Of a DNA stretch of 64,000 nucleotides, positions 15,901 to 23,556 are shown one piece after another. The stretch comes from Clostridium sp. AM34-11AC. GTDB taxonomy: Bacteria > Bacillota > Clostridia > Lachnospirales > Lachnospiraceae. Every line of letters starts with the position of its first letter. Positions within the stretch are counted from its first letter, which is position 1. The stretch spans positions 62,001 to 126,000 of the forward strand of contig NZ_QWGL01000003.1 in assembly GCF_003435375.1 (NCBI RefSeq), in the 5' to 3' direction. The notes under the pieces are model-generated. The model searched no databases, was not told the DNA's origin, and saw only the letters and a list, made by a program, of their open reading frames with translations. The translations under genes and the position numbers were made by a program.

Positions 15901-16830
15901 CTCAATCATACGGAAGCCGCGTACCGCTTTGACCTCAGTTCCCTTCTGCCGGAGCTCGACACGCCGAAGAAATACGGCACGGTCGAATACCATCTTGAGG
16001 ACGTGGCTCTCGGAGACTATTACGACAGCGGCGCGTCCATCTGTGATGGAGTACTGACACTTCCGGTCCGTCCGGTGGATTCTGCGCTGGAGCAGCAGAT
16101 CGGCACCGTGACAGTTAAAGTCATCTCCCAGAATTACCATGACTTTCTCCTCACGCTCCAGGTCAGCGCTGTCAACAATAAGCTGCCCGACAGCGGCGAA
16201 GACAATAAGCCAGGCGGGAACTCCGGCGGCAATACTTCCGGCGGTGGAAATTCTTCCTCCAATGGCAGTAATTCCGGCGGAAACAGTTCTTCCGACAGTG
16301 ACAGCGATTCTTCCTATGAAGATACGTTCCTGTCCTCAGACTACTCCGGACAGGCACAGTCCAAATCTCCGTCCACGATCAGCATTCCATCCGCTGTACC
16401 GGATAAGAACGGTAATGTAACTCTCGATCACAATATGATCCAGTTCGCCATCAAAGCCGCCCGGAAAACTGTGAAAAAGAATGGCAGATCTGCAAACGGC
16501 ATCGCGGTGTCCATCCCTGTGGTATCAGAAAAGAGTCATTCCGCATTCTCCGTGACGATAAGTGCCCGCATTCTCGACACACTGATCCGCGAAAACGTGA
16601 CTCATTTAGCACTCGGACTTAACGGCGCTTCGACCGCAGACCTGGATGCAGACCTGTTAAGATGGCTGGATGCCAGATCTGCCGATGCAGATATCCTCAT
16701 CAGGATCCAGCCAGCAGTCCAGATCACCGGCAGCGCAAAACCGGCTTATACGCTGTCTGTATTTCTCTTTACTGGCGGAAAAGAGACACCTGTCACTGAT
16801 TTTGGCAATCTCTCGATCACAATAAAATAA
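12997..16830 (+). CDS. Large secreted beta-helix surface protein with YDG-like domain
   Basis: 1277 residues from the ATG at 12997 (AAAGGGGGA upstream). A signal peptide is clear (RSTYKKPLALLLSAALSFTL, cleavage likely after VYA). Then: pectate-lyase-like beta-helix segments rich in GGT, NVT and ITM repeats (about 40-700); two Cys pairs of a zinc-ribbon-like insert (YICPVCGNACTHD and CEICHMKI, about 268-305); two copies of an LAPG-Y/CF-V turn motif; a YDG-like domain (LELTVDEDFISKVYDGTANV, about 850-940); a Gly/Ser/Asn/Asp linker near 1065-1110; and a C-terminal alpha/beta domain. No LPXTG motif, S-layer or choline-binding repeat is present, so how it is held at the surface is unclear. The C-terminus stops abruptly in what reads like mid-domain (see findings). 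Probably an adhesin or glycan-binding surface protein. Confidence 0.8.
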   Translation: MRSTYKKPLALLLSAALSFTLSGSPVYASNSSLLPETGTRSALPAQTATSSNAVENQEPVVSVDYISGTKEFTDIFEALDWIVPGVTFTLLRDTTITRQLKLDANVCDWDNITFDLNGYTLSGNFDDEAVVYFDPATAYHVAFKNGTIENTAENGTAVQLWDGQITMENVTINGDFVIKYDFLNLYKSYTPTFLGGGTISKLRTESENPANFGNSLAPGCYFVGSDGRRVQGNALERSTKLENVTVMTCEHENGFVRDPDTFFTRYICPVCGNACTHDTRSSDDRECEICHMKINDIVYNPGETEYVTSFNDATTAANPFSSRILLLSDQDSSSNFIRDHMTVDFNGHTMTWTGSYGNTTVSLSGTGVTFLNTGTSQGHFIGTINLWGSSPRLIIPAGANLLIDALEVKEGTASLSGGTFGTITVSNGNTLNGLLAPGYCYVQNGQIIVPSDSDTKLTNVSVVPCDHTSAAVTTTNGSTITYKCPCGEVTYTGSVTKDGKTLYYADLQDALDHASGGTFHFLTPSLNTRLIVPDNVTIDFTNMSLYHDTSDSELVLSGRVTLLNRGTPYALIQNIPIVVQSGGTLIVPKNYSISEENQLDLSSGSSITIEPGGHAELYSGTYSYIYADTDSEIHISGCSNPVLVMKDDSRAVLTGGSYRSLYLEGICDVKISGGSYGRIEIYETDLQSALVRPKVTYADFSALLTNGSGFQKSDGSWLSKNDVTSSPEYMNRKSKYIEDVTAVDAPVQDAAVYARISGTEYKESVNVQYKARTGREFSLMPDIHFRSDVTPSASCQWYQVNSDGSMTEIEDASDMALHLSPTIPVGTYTYAAEITCGGYICYSDPYTVTVTPRELELTVDEDFISKVYDGTANVPDIKPIFIAAGGGDLPDADEITCLIGDSWYFNSPAPETPNPDFSDEKGVSFLCTLTNPNYSFAGGETEKRFFCGQAPYIKKATASNAKPGTMTVLNHTEAAYRFDLSSLLPELDTPKKYGTVEYHLEDVALGDYYDSGASICDGVLTLPVRPVDSALEQQIGTVTVKVISQNYHDFLLTLQVSAVNNKLPDSGEDNKPGGNSGGNTSGGGNSSSNGSNSGGNSSSDSDSDSSYEDTFLSSDYSGQAQSKSPSTISIPSAVPDKNGNVTLDHNMIQFAIKAARKTVKKNGRSANGIAVSIPVVSEKSHSAFSVTISARILDTLIRENVTHLALGLNGASTADLDADLLRWLDARSADADILIRIQPAVQITGSAKPAYTLSVFLFTGGKETPVTDFGNLSITIK

Positions 16831-16846
16831 TTATGCGTATGTTTTC

Positions 16847-16887
16847 TTACGGTCAACGCAGCAAGTGCGCCGACCTACTGAACAGTT
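16847..16887 (+). repeat. Partial copy of the 6321-6361 repeat
   Basis: 41 nt with 36 identities to 6321-6361, ending in GAACAGTT like the full element. It begins 17 nt after the stop of the secreted protein gene. Confidence 0.65.
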
Positions 16888-16928
16888 ACAATTCTGCTTA
16901 CATCTGCATTTCTGACGTGTAATTGCGA

Positions 16929-16977
16929 AAAAAAGCAGGTCTACATCGGTGTTTTTCACCTGCAGACCTGCTTTTAT
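16929..16977. terminator. Bidirectional terminator
   Basis: AAAAGCAGGTCT (16931-16942) pairs with AGACCTGCTTTT (16964-16975); serves the convergent secreted-protein and SufB-like genes. Confidence 0.85.
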
Positions 16978-16996
16978 TATGCATAACCTTTCGATT

Positions 16997-17923
16997 TTAG
17001 TTCAGGAAGTTCTCAATAATAACGCTCTCCGCCTCTTCCTCGGTAAGTCCAAGTGTCCTAAGCTTTAAGAGCTGCTCATCGTTGATCCTTCCGATCGCCG
17101 CCTCGTGAATGATCGCCGCGTTTAAGTCGCGCGCACGGATCTCCGGAATGGATCCGATCTCGGCGTGGTCCATAATGATGGAGTCACACTGGATATGGGC
17201 CTGGCATTTGTTGTTTCCGACCGCCTTCGGGTGGAAGGTCTGGACGGAATTGCCTTTTCCGACAGATCTGGAGATGATCTGGGCTGAGCTGTCCTCGCCG
17301 TTTAAGCGTACCTCGATGTTGGACTCCGCCGTCTGGTCTCCCTCGGTCATGAGGCGCTCTGTCACATACAATCTGGAGTTTTTATCCATCTCCACAAGCG
17401 TCTCGCGGACTGTGGAGTCAACGCCCTTGATCTGTGCCGTATCCAGCGTAAATACGGAATTTTCTCCGACATAGATATTCGTCACCGGATTCAGCACACG
17501 GCCGCCGGTTCCATTTCCCTCTCCATAATGTTTTTCCTGATAACAGACGTTCGCGTTCTTTCCAACATGAAAGGTGTGGATCCCGTCATGTCTGCTCTCA
17601 TTGCATCCGCTGTTGTGGATCCCGCAGCCCGCAACGATGGTCACGTCCGCGCCGTCCGCGATATAGAAATCATTGTATACAAGGTCTGTCATGCCGGAAA
17701 CGCTGACGACCACCGGGATGTAAACTTTCTCGCCCTTTGTATCGCCATCAATATAGATATCGATCCCCGGCTTGTCCGTCTTCTTCTTGATCTTAATATG
17801 TTCACTGTCACCGTGACAGATGGATGTTCCGTTCTGGCGCAGATTGAAAGCGCCCTTCTGGGAAAATCCGTTGTCATTGATGACTTTCAGTACTTCTTCT
17901 ACTACATGATCCAGCTCTACCAT
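16997..17923 (-). CDS. SufB/SufD-like Fe-S scaffold protein, short form (SmsB-like)
   Basis: 308 residues, much shorter than classical SufB/SufD (about 420-480), lacking their long N-terminal domain but keeping the beta-helix core: VVVSVSGMTDLVYNDFYIAD, the Cys/His-rich turn VAGCGIHNSGCNESRHDGIH, the HYGEGNG loop, and the C-terminal SIIMDHAEIGSIPEIRARD...LNAAIIHEAAIGRI segment. This matches the minimal SUF-like (SMS) scaffold found in archaea and anaerobes. The ATG at 17923 overlaps the TAA of the ATPase gene (TAATG), giving strict coupling; an upstream in-frame start at 17962 would read through the previous gene. With its ATPase it would build or deliver Fe-S clusters. Confidence 0.85.
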   Translation of the reverse strand: MVELDHVVEEVLKVINDNGFSQKGAFNLRQNGTSICHGDSEHIKIKKKTDKPGIDIYIDGDTKGEKVYIPVVVSVSGMTDLVYNDFYIADGADVTIVAGCGIHNSGCNESRHDGIHTFHVGKNANVCYQEKHYGEGNGTGGRVLNPVTNIYVGENSVFTLDTAQIKGVDSTVRETLVEMDKNSRLYVTERLMTEGDQTAESNIEVRLNGEDSSAQIISRSVGKGNSVQTFHPKAVGNNKCQAHIQCDSIIMDHAEIGSIPEIRARDLNAAIIHEAAIGRINDEQLLKLRTLGLTEEEAESVIIENFLN

Positions 17924-18657
17924 TACGCTCTCACCCCCGCATTTCCTGCACATGCATGACATTTATCAAGACCTTCTAAACACGGCAGGACATCTTCCTT
18001 CCGTCCTTCCGCCTTGATCTTCCCGTCATCGATCACCATGATCCGGTCTGCCATGCTGATGATCTTCTCCTGATGGGAGATGACGATCAGACTCTGTTTT
18101 TTCTCTTTGTGGATCTCCTCGAATTTCCGGATCAGCATGGAAAAACTCCAGAGATCGATCCCGGCTTCCGGCTCATCAAAAATACATAAGGTATGTTCCT
18201 TCGCAAGAACCGTCGCGATCTCGATCCGCTTCATCTCGCCTCCGGAAAGCGTTCCGTCGATCTGACGGTTTAAATATTCCTCCGCGCAGAGTCCCACGTC
18301 GGACAGAAGCCTGCAGCACTCCTGATCTTCCAGCTCTCTTCCTGCTGCCAGCGCAAGAAGTCTCTGCACCGTCATTCCCTTAAATCTCGGCGGCTGCTGG
18401 AACGCATAGCCAATCCCGGCGTTGGCGCGGTGGTTGATATCAAAATCCGTGATATCTTCCCCGTTTAAAAAGATCTTTCCGCTCTCCGCCTTCTCAATTC
18501 CGATCAGGACTTTCGCCAGCGTGGACTTTCCGCCGCCGTTCGGTCCCGTGATCACCAGCATCTCCCCATCGTCCACCTGGAAAGAAATATGATCCAGAAG
18601 ACATTTTTTCGCCCCGTTATCCTCCACATGAAGGACTAAGTTTTCTGCTTTTAACAC
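17923..18657 (-). CDS. SufC-like ATPase of Fe-S assembly (SmsC-like)
   Basis: 244 residues from a GTG at 18657, chosen because GAGAGGTGA lies 5 nt upstream and the family begins with LKAENLVLHV. ABC-type nucleotide-binding domain: Walker A GPNGGGKST, Q-loop YAFQQPPRFKGMTV, signature LSGGEMKR, Walker B HTLCIFDEPEAGID, and switch histidine VISHQ. No membrane partner is encoded; the partner is the SufB-like protein translated from the overlapping start. Two Cys near the C-terminus (KCHACAGNAG) are unusual and may bind metal. The pair forms a two-gene operon ending at the terminator near 16950. Confidence 0.9.
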   Translation of the reverse strand: MLKAENLVLHVEDNGAKKCLLDHISFQVDDGEMLVITGPNGGGKSTLAKVLIGIEKAESGKIFLNGEDITDFDINHRANAGIGYAFQQPPRFKGMTVQRLLALAAGRELEDQECCRLLSDVGLCAEEYLNRQIDGTLSGGEMKRIEIATVLAKEHTLCIFDEPEAGIDLWSFSMLIRKFEEIHKEKKQSLIVISHQEKIISMADRIMVIDDGKIKAEGRKEDVLPCLEGLDKCHACAGNAGVRA

Positions 18658-19001
18658 GATTTCACCTCTCTGTATCTCTAAACGAGTCAAACCTCATTTT
18701 CACTGCCGGAACACAGCGTATCCCCATCTCACTTTTTGCGCATGCTGAACCCATCCGCGTATAAACTGTATTTATCCGGTAGGTATAATCGCATTATAAC
18801 GCAAAACTGCCAATTTCGCCATCAAATTATAGGATTCTCCGGATGTTCCTTTTTTTATACATTCTATTTTCCCCTCAACACTGGTTTTTCCGCGATATGA
18901 CAAGGCCATATTTCCCGTTCCATCATCTGCTCCGCCATTCTGCCTCCTGATTATACCTCTCGCCGGTTCTATTCCAATTTGAGCGTCTGCGGCAGATTAA
19001 A
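18658..19001. other. Intergenic region upstream of the SufC-like and transporter genes
   Basis: A TATAAT on the minus strand near 18795-18800 could be the -10 for the SufC-like gene, but I cannot place a -35 with proper spacing. Otherwise no gene, repeat or structured element is visible. Confidence 0.4.
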
Positions 19002-19058
19002 TTGCCTTTTCCCATGTTCTATGGTAGACTATCTCTTACACGCACAAATGTATTTGTG
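19002..19058 (+). promoter_or_regulatory. Promoter and palindromic operator of the transporter gene
   Basis: TTGCCT (19002-19007), 17 nt, TAGACT (19025-19030). The palindrome CACAAAT-GT-ATTTGTG (19043-19058) lies just after the expected transcription start, where a repressor would block elongation or initiation. The ligand or regulator is unknown. Confidence 0.55.
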
Positions 19059-19083
19059 ACAAAAACACGAGGAGACCTTAATT

Positions 19084-20448
19084 ATGAATCATAAACGAAG
19101 TTCGTTCTCCGGAAAGCTCGGTTTCGTCTTATCGGCGGCGGGCGCGTCCGTAGGACTTGGAAACATCTGGCGTTTCCCCTATCTCGCAGCAAAGTATGGC
19201 GGAGGAATCTTTCTGCTCGTCTATATCATTCTGGCACTGACCTTTGGCTACACGATGATCGTGGCGGAAACTGCTCTCGGCCGCATGACCAAAAAGAGTC
19301 CTGTGGGTGCCTATGAATCCTTCGGAAAGTCAAAATGGCTGTCCTTCGGCGGCTGGATCAATGCTGTGATCCCGATCCTGATCGTCCCGTACTATTCTGT
19401 GATCGGCGGCTGGGTCATCAAATATCTGGCTGAATACCTTCTTGGACATGGACAGGCCCTTGCCACAGACGAATATTTCTCCGCGTTTATTTCCAACGGT
19501 CGTTCTACGGAGATCTGCTTTATTCTCTTCACCCTGTTTACAGTTGTTATCATTTACGCAGGTGTACGCAACGGGATCGAGCGTGTATCGAAGTTTATGA
19601 TGCCGATCCTCGTGGTCCTTTCCCTGCTCATCGCGGGCTATTCCGTATCGAGACCAGGGGCTATGAGTGGTGTGAAATATCTTCTGGTACCAAACCTTGA
19701 GAACTTCTCATGGATGACGGTGGTATCCGCTATGGGACAAATGTTCTACTCCCTGTCCATCGCTATGGGAATCCTTATCACCTTCGGTTCCTACATGAAA
19801 AAAGATACTTCGATCGAAGATTCCACCCAGAATGTTGAGATCTTCGATACCGCGATCGCGATCATGGCCGGTCTCATGATCATCCCGGCCGTCTTCGCCT
19901 TCTCCGGCGGTGACCCGGATACCCTGCAGGCCGGTCCTGCGCTGATGTTCATCACGATCCCGAAGGTGTTCGCAAGCATGGGACTCGGAGCCGCAGTCGG
20001 CATCCTGTTTTTTGTCCTGGTCCTGTTTGCGGCTGTCACAAGTTCCATCGCCCTGACCGAGAGTGCCGTCTCCACTTTTGAGGATGAGCTGCACTGGAGC
20101 CGGAAAAAGGCGACGGTATTTATGGCTGTCATTATGCTCCTGCTCGGAACACTCTCCTGTCTCGGCTATGGTCCACTGGCCGGTGTGACCGTGATCGGAA
20201 TGCAGTTCCTTGACTTCTTCGATTTCCTGACAAACTCTGTCATGATGCCGATCGCGGCGATCGCGACCTGCCTTCTCGTATCGAGAGTCATCGGAGTTGC
20301 AAAGATCGAACAGGAGGTCACAGACGGCGGTCATCCATTCCGCAGAAAAGTGATCTTCCAGTTTATGATCCAGTATCTCTGCCCGATCTTTGCGGCTATC
20401 ATACTGATCAGTTCTGTGGCGAACGCGTTTGGGTGGATCTCGATGTAA
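19084..20448 (+). CDS. Sodium-dependent transporter, NSS/SNF family
   Basis: 454 residues, with 11-12 hydrophobic helices of the LeuT fold. The N-terminal hallmark GFVLSAAGASVGLGNIWRFP (helix 1, Na+ and substrate site) and YLAAKYGGGIF are intact; helix 6 to 8 region includes MFYSLSIAMGILITFGSYM. Imports an amino acid or related compound with Na+ across the cytoplasmic membrane; bacterial members lacking strong specificity residues cannot be assigned a substrate by eye. GAGGAGAC lies before the ATG. Monocistronic, with its own promoter and terminator. Confidence 0.93.
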   Translation: MNHKRSSFSGKLGFVLSAAGASVGLGNIWRFPYLAAKYGGGIFLLVYIILALTFGYTMIVAETALGRMTKKSPVGAYESFGKSKWLSFGGWINAVIPILIVPYYSVIGGWVIKYLAEYLLGHGQALATDEYFSAFISNGRSTEICFILFTLFTVVIIYAGVRNGIERVSKFMMPILVVLSLLIAGYSVSRPGAMSGVKYLLVPNLENFSWMTVVSAMGQMFYSLSIAMGILITFGSYMKKDTSIEDSTQNVEIFDTAIAIMAGLMIIPAVFAFSGGDPDTLQAGPALMFITIPKVFASMGLGAAVGILFFVLVLFAAVTSSIALTESAVSTFEDELHWSRKKATVFMAVIMLLLGTLSCLGYGPLAGVTVIGMQFLDFFDFLTNSVMMPIAAIATCLLVSRVIGVAKIEQEVTDGGHPFRRKVIFQFMIQYLCPIFAAIILISSVANAFGWISM

Positions 20449-20479
20449 CGTATCTTTATATTTGTGGTTATCGACCTTT

Positions 20480-20514
20480 GCCGTCCCTTCCGTCAGGATC
20501 AGGACGGCTTTTTT
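20480..20514 (+). terminator. Terminator of the NSS transporter gene
   Basis: GCCGTCC (20480-20486) pairs with GGACGGC (20502-20508), followed by six T. Confidence 0.85.
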
Positions 20515-20580
20515 CAAGTGACATGATTCTATTTCTCCTTTGTTGATAATCCGCTGACTGGATTTTCGATCTCCGTAATA

Positions 20581-21726
20581 TCAGCATCCAAATAACTTTG
20601 CAGTCTTCTCCATCCGCTCCGCGATCGGAACGCCAAACGGGCACCGTGCTTCGCACAAATGACATCCGATGCACTCCGATGCCTTATGTTCCAGAAGCTC
20701 ATAGTGGGATTGCACTGTCGCCGGGATCTGCGGCTGCATGGTTGCCAGATCATAAAACTTGTTGATCATGGCAATATCCAGATTTGCGGCACACGGCTTG
20801 CAATGTCCGCAGTATGTACATTCGCCCCGGTAGGAATGGAACGGCGCATTCGCGATCACAGACGCATAGTCTTTCTCCGTCTCTGAGGCAGTCTCATATC
20901 CCACTGCCGCATCTACCTGCTCCTTTGTGTCATATCCACACATGATGGAGCAGACAGCCGGTCTCGTCAGCGCATAGTGAATACACTGGACCGGGGTAAG
21001 ACAGACACCGAACGGAGATCTCTTCGCATCGAAAAGTCTTCCGCCCGCGAATCCCTTCATGACCGTGATCCCCACATCGTTCTCCTCACAGGCCTTATAG
21101 AGCATCGCCCGGTCCGGATCGATCCCCTTAAGTCCCGCGTCAAACTCCTCCGCAAACATCGTATCGATATCCTCACTCGCCGGCAGCATATCAAACGCCG
21201 GGTTGATACTGAAAAGGATCATCTCTATATATCCGGACTCAACCGCCTTCATAGCTACCTTCGGATTGTGGGAGCTCATGCCGATGTGCCGGATCACGCC
21301 TTTTTCTTTCAGCTCCATCACATAATCCAGATAATCAGAGTGCTGGATCTTCTCCCACTCTTCCTCTGAATCCACATAGTGGATCATTCCGAGATCGATA
21401 TAGTCGGTCTGCAGTCTCTTTAAAAGGTCCTCAAAGGCCGGACGCACATATTTCATCTCCCGCGTGCGGAAATACTGGCCGTCCTTCCAGGTAGATCCGA
21501 TGTGTCCCTGAATGAACCACTGATCCCGGTTCTCTTTAATTCCCTCGCCGATGATATTTCTCGATTTCGGATCCGCCATCCAGCAGTCCAGCATATTGAT
21601 CCCTTTCTCTGACGCATACCGGATCAGCTCAATGCCCTCAGTTTCCGTATGCCGTTCCAGCCATTCCCCGCCAAATCCGATCTCACTCACCATGAGCCCT
21701 GTTTTTCCCAATCGTCTTGTCTTCAT
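20581..21726 (-). CDS. Aldo/keto reductase with C-terminal 4Fe-4S domain
   Basis: 381 residues from the ATG at 21726 (GGAGGAGAACAC upstream). The N-terminal part is a TIM-barrel aldo/keto reductase (RRLGKTGLMVSEIGFGGEWL; the tetrad region has DYIDLGMIHYVDS; GVIRHIGMSSHNP). The C-terminal 80 residues carry CTYCGHCKPC and CIGCHLCEARCPFG, ferredoxin-like cysteine clusters typical of Clostridia AKRs. It probably reduces a carbonyl with NAD(P)H or exchanges electrons with ferredoxin; substrate unknown. Lies between the NSS transporter (convergent) and the subtilase gene (same strand, 50 nt upstream). Confidence 0.9.
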   Translation of the reverse strand: MKTRRLGKTGLMVSEIGFGGEWLERHTETEGIELIRYASEKGINMLDCWMADPKSRNIIGEGIKENRDQWFIQGHIGSTWKDGQYFRTREMKYVRPAFEDLLKRLQTDYIDLGMIHYVDSEEEWEKIQHSDYLDYVMELKEKGVIRHIGMSSHNPKVAMKAVESGYIEMILFSINPAFDMLPASEDIDTMFAEEFDAGLKGIDPDRAMLYKACEENDVGITVMKGFAGGRLFDAKRSPFGVCLTPVQCIHYALTRPAVCSIMCGYDTKEQVDAAVGYETASETEKDYASVIANAPFHSYRGECTYCGHCKPCAANLDIAMINKFYDLATMQPQIPATVQSHYELLEHKASECIGCHLCEARCPFGVPIAERMEKTAKLFGC

Positions 21727-21776
21727 GTGTTCTCCTCCGATCATCTGTTGCCTCCGGCATTTCTCCCATCAGGATC

Positions 21777-23375
21777 CTACTGAAATGCCCCCGGTCCGTC
21801 GCTCTCCGACACGAATTTTGCGATCTTCACCGCTCCATTTCCATTCTTATCCACAGCATAGAACGTATACGTTCCTTTTTCCGTGATCTGGAACGCCGCC
21901 ATATCCTTCTCATTCACCGTAAACGCCGTTCCTTCCACAGTCCCGTTCGCAAACTCCCCGGCTGTATGCTCGCCCTTTGCATAGAAGAGCTTATCAAGAT
22001 CCCCGTCAATATCGAGGACGCGGACCGTCAGATACATTCCACCATTCCGGTTCGAGGTCTGCATCTCCAGATATGGAGCCGTTCCGTTCGCCGGTCTCGT
22101 TCCACCGTTCTGAAATCCCCTTCTTAATAAACTGCCGATATCATAGGAAAGGGCTGCGCCCACATTCAGCATACCGCCGGACACCGTCACGTCCTTGAGA
22201 CTCTCCATCGGTGTCACCGTGGACATCAGGATCTCCTTCACATCCGCAACCCCGATCCCGTCAAAATACGAATAGATCATTGCCGCCGCCCCGGACACCA
22301 TCGGTGCCGCCATGGACGTTCCGCTCATGTATCCATAGGTGTTTCCAGGGGTCGTACTTAAAATATAACTTCCCGGCGCCGCAAGATCCACAGTCGTTTT
22401 TCCATAGTTGGAGCTTGCGGACAGTGCCCCATCAAAGCTTAGATTCGCGACGGAAATAATATTGTCCAGATCATACGCCGCCGGATAAAACGGGATCATA
22501 TCCGTATCAACGCCTTTTCCCGTCTTCGGATTTCCGTTTCCCGCTGCCACTACAAACAGCATACCGGAATTCTTCATCGCCTCATATAACGCCTTATCAT
22601 CTGTCGTCGACGTCAGGCTCAGGTTGCAGATCACCGCTCCGTTATCCTCCGCATATTTGATCGCCTTGATGACAGCCGCCGTGCTTCCGCCGCCGTCATT
22701 TCCCCCAAGAGCCTTTAACGCCATCACCCGAACCCGAGTTCCCGGCACGATTCCCGAGATTCCGATCCCGTTTCCTGTCCCGGCACTGATCGTCCCGGCC
22801 CCGTGGGTTCCATGGCTGTCCTCATTCCCGGTGAAGATCTGATTGTTATTATTGTAGAAATTCCACCCATACCGATCATCCACGTAGCCGTTTCCGTCAT
22901 CGTCGATGCCGTTTTCCGGAATCTCATCGGTATTGACCCATAAAGTGTCCTTCAGATCTTCATGCGTATCATCAATTCCCGTATCGATCATTGCGACGAT
23001 GGTATCATGGCTTCCGTTCCCATATGTCTCCCATGCCTGTTTTAGGTTGATATCCACGCCGGAAACCGCCTGTCTCTTCTTTACCTCCACGAGAGTTCCA
23101 AGAAGCTCCGTGTTCTCCGACGGCTGCCCGAACGGATCCGAGTAGACCGGATACTTCGTAACCTCTTCCGACGTGAACGATCCATCGTTGAAGAATGCCC
23201 ACTGCTCCGATGCGGACGGGTCATTCGTCTGAAGTTTTTCAGACGCATACACCATAGACGGCTGTCCCGCTGCCGCGAGTATCACCGCCGCCATAAATCC
23301 GGCCGCACGTCTGCAGACCGCTTTTCTCTTTCCATAATCATTCTGATCCATAAAAATTCTCTTTTCTCTCTCCAT
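21777..23375 (-). CDS. Secreted subtilisin-like serine protease (S8)
   Basis: 532 residues. Signal peptide RRAAGFMAAVILAAAGQPSM (about 22-45). The catalytic triad is in place: Asp in VAMIDTGIDDTHED (about 131), His in DSHGTHGAGT (about 186), Ser in MSGTSMAAPMVSGAA (about 352). A calcium-site-like segment ENGIDDDGNGYVDDRYG follows the Asp. The last about 110 residues form an unrelated beta-rich domain, possibly substrate or wall binding. Extracellular proteolysis is expected. The start is uncertain: an ATG 24 nt downstream (23351) would also keep the signal peptide. Confidence 0.9.
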   Translation of the reverse strand: MEREKRIFMDQNDYGKRKAVCRRAAGFMAAVILAAAGQPSMVYASEKLQTNDPSASEQWAFFNDGSFTSEEVTKYPVYSDPFGQPSENTELLGTLVEVKKRQAVSGVDINLKQAWETYGNGSHDTIVAMIDTGIDDTHEDLKDTLWVNTDEIPENGIDDDGNGYVDDRYGWNFYNNNNQIFTGNEDSHGTHGAGTISAGTGNGIGISGIVPGTRVRVMALKALGGNDGGGSTAAVIKAIKYAEDNGAVICNLSLTSTTDDKALYEAMKNSGMLFVVAAGNGNPKTGKGVDTDMIPFYPAAYDLDNIISVANLSFDGALSASSNYGKTTVDLAAPGSYILSTTPGNTYGYMSGTSMAAPMVSGAAAMIYSYFDGIGVADVKEILMSTVTPMESLKDVTVSGGMLNVGAALSYDIGSLLRRGFQNGGTRPANGTAPYLEMQTSNRNGGMYLTVRVLDIDGDLDKLFYAKGEHTAGEFANGTVEGTAFTVNEKDMAAFQITEKGTYTFYAVDKNGNGAVKIAKFVSESDGPGAFQ

Positions 23376-23505
23376 TTCCAGCCCTGCAAAGCGGACATTC
23401 GCAATTCGTTTCTGCTGTCTTCTGAGCTGGGTTCAAATCTGTATTTTATTTTACCAGATATTCTTGTCTTTTTCATGAATTATTTCTTTTAATTTGCTGA
23501 TATAG

Positions 23506-23543
23506 AAAAATGGGCAGGATGACACTTTTTGTCACCCTGCCCA
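23506..23543 (-). terminator. Terminator of ftsH
   Basis: GGGCAGGATGAC pairs with GTCACCCTGCCC (one A-C mismatch) and is followed by five T on the minus strand, 14 nt beyond the ftsH stop. Confidence 0.85.
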
Positions 23544-23556
23544 CATTTATCCATAT

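Noticed and set aside
19708..20517. 269-codon minus-strand frame rich in Asp, His and Arg
   Set aside because: Shadow of the NSS transporter gene.
23425..23450. GGTTCAAATCT resembling a tRNA T-arm
   Set aside because: The flanking five bases are not complementary and no acceptor, D-arm or anticodon stem can be found.
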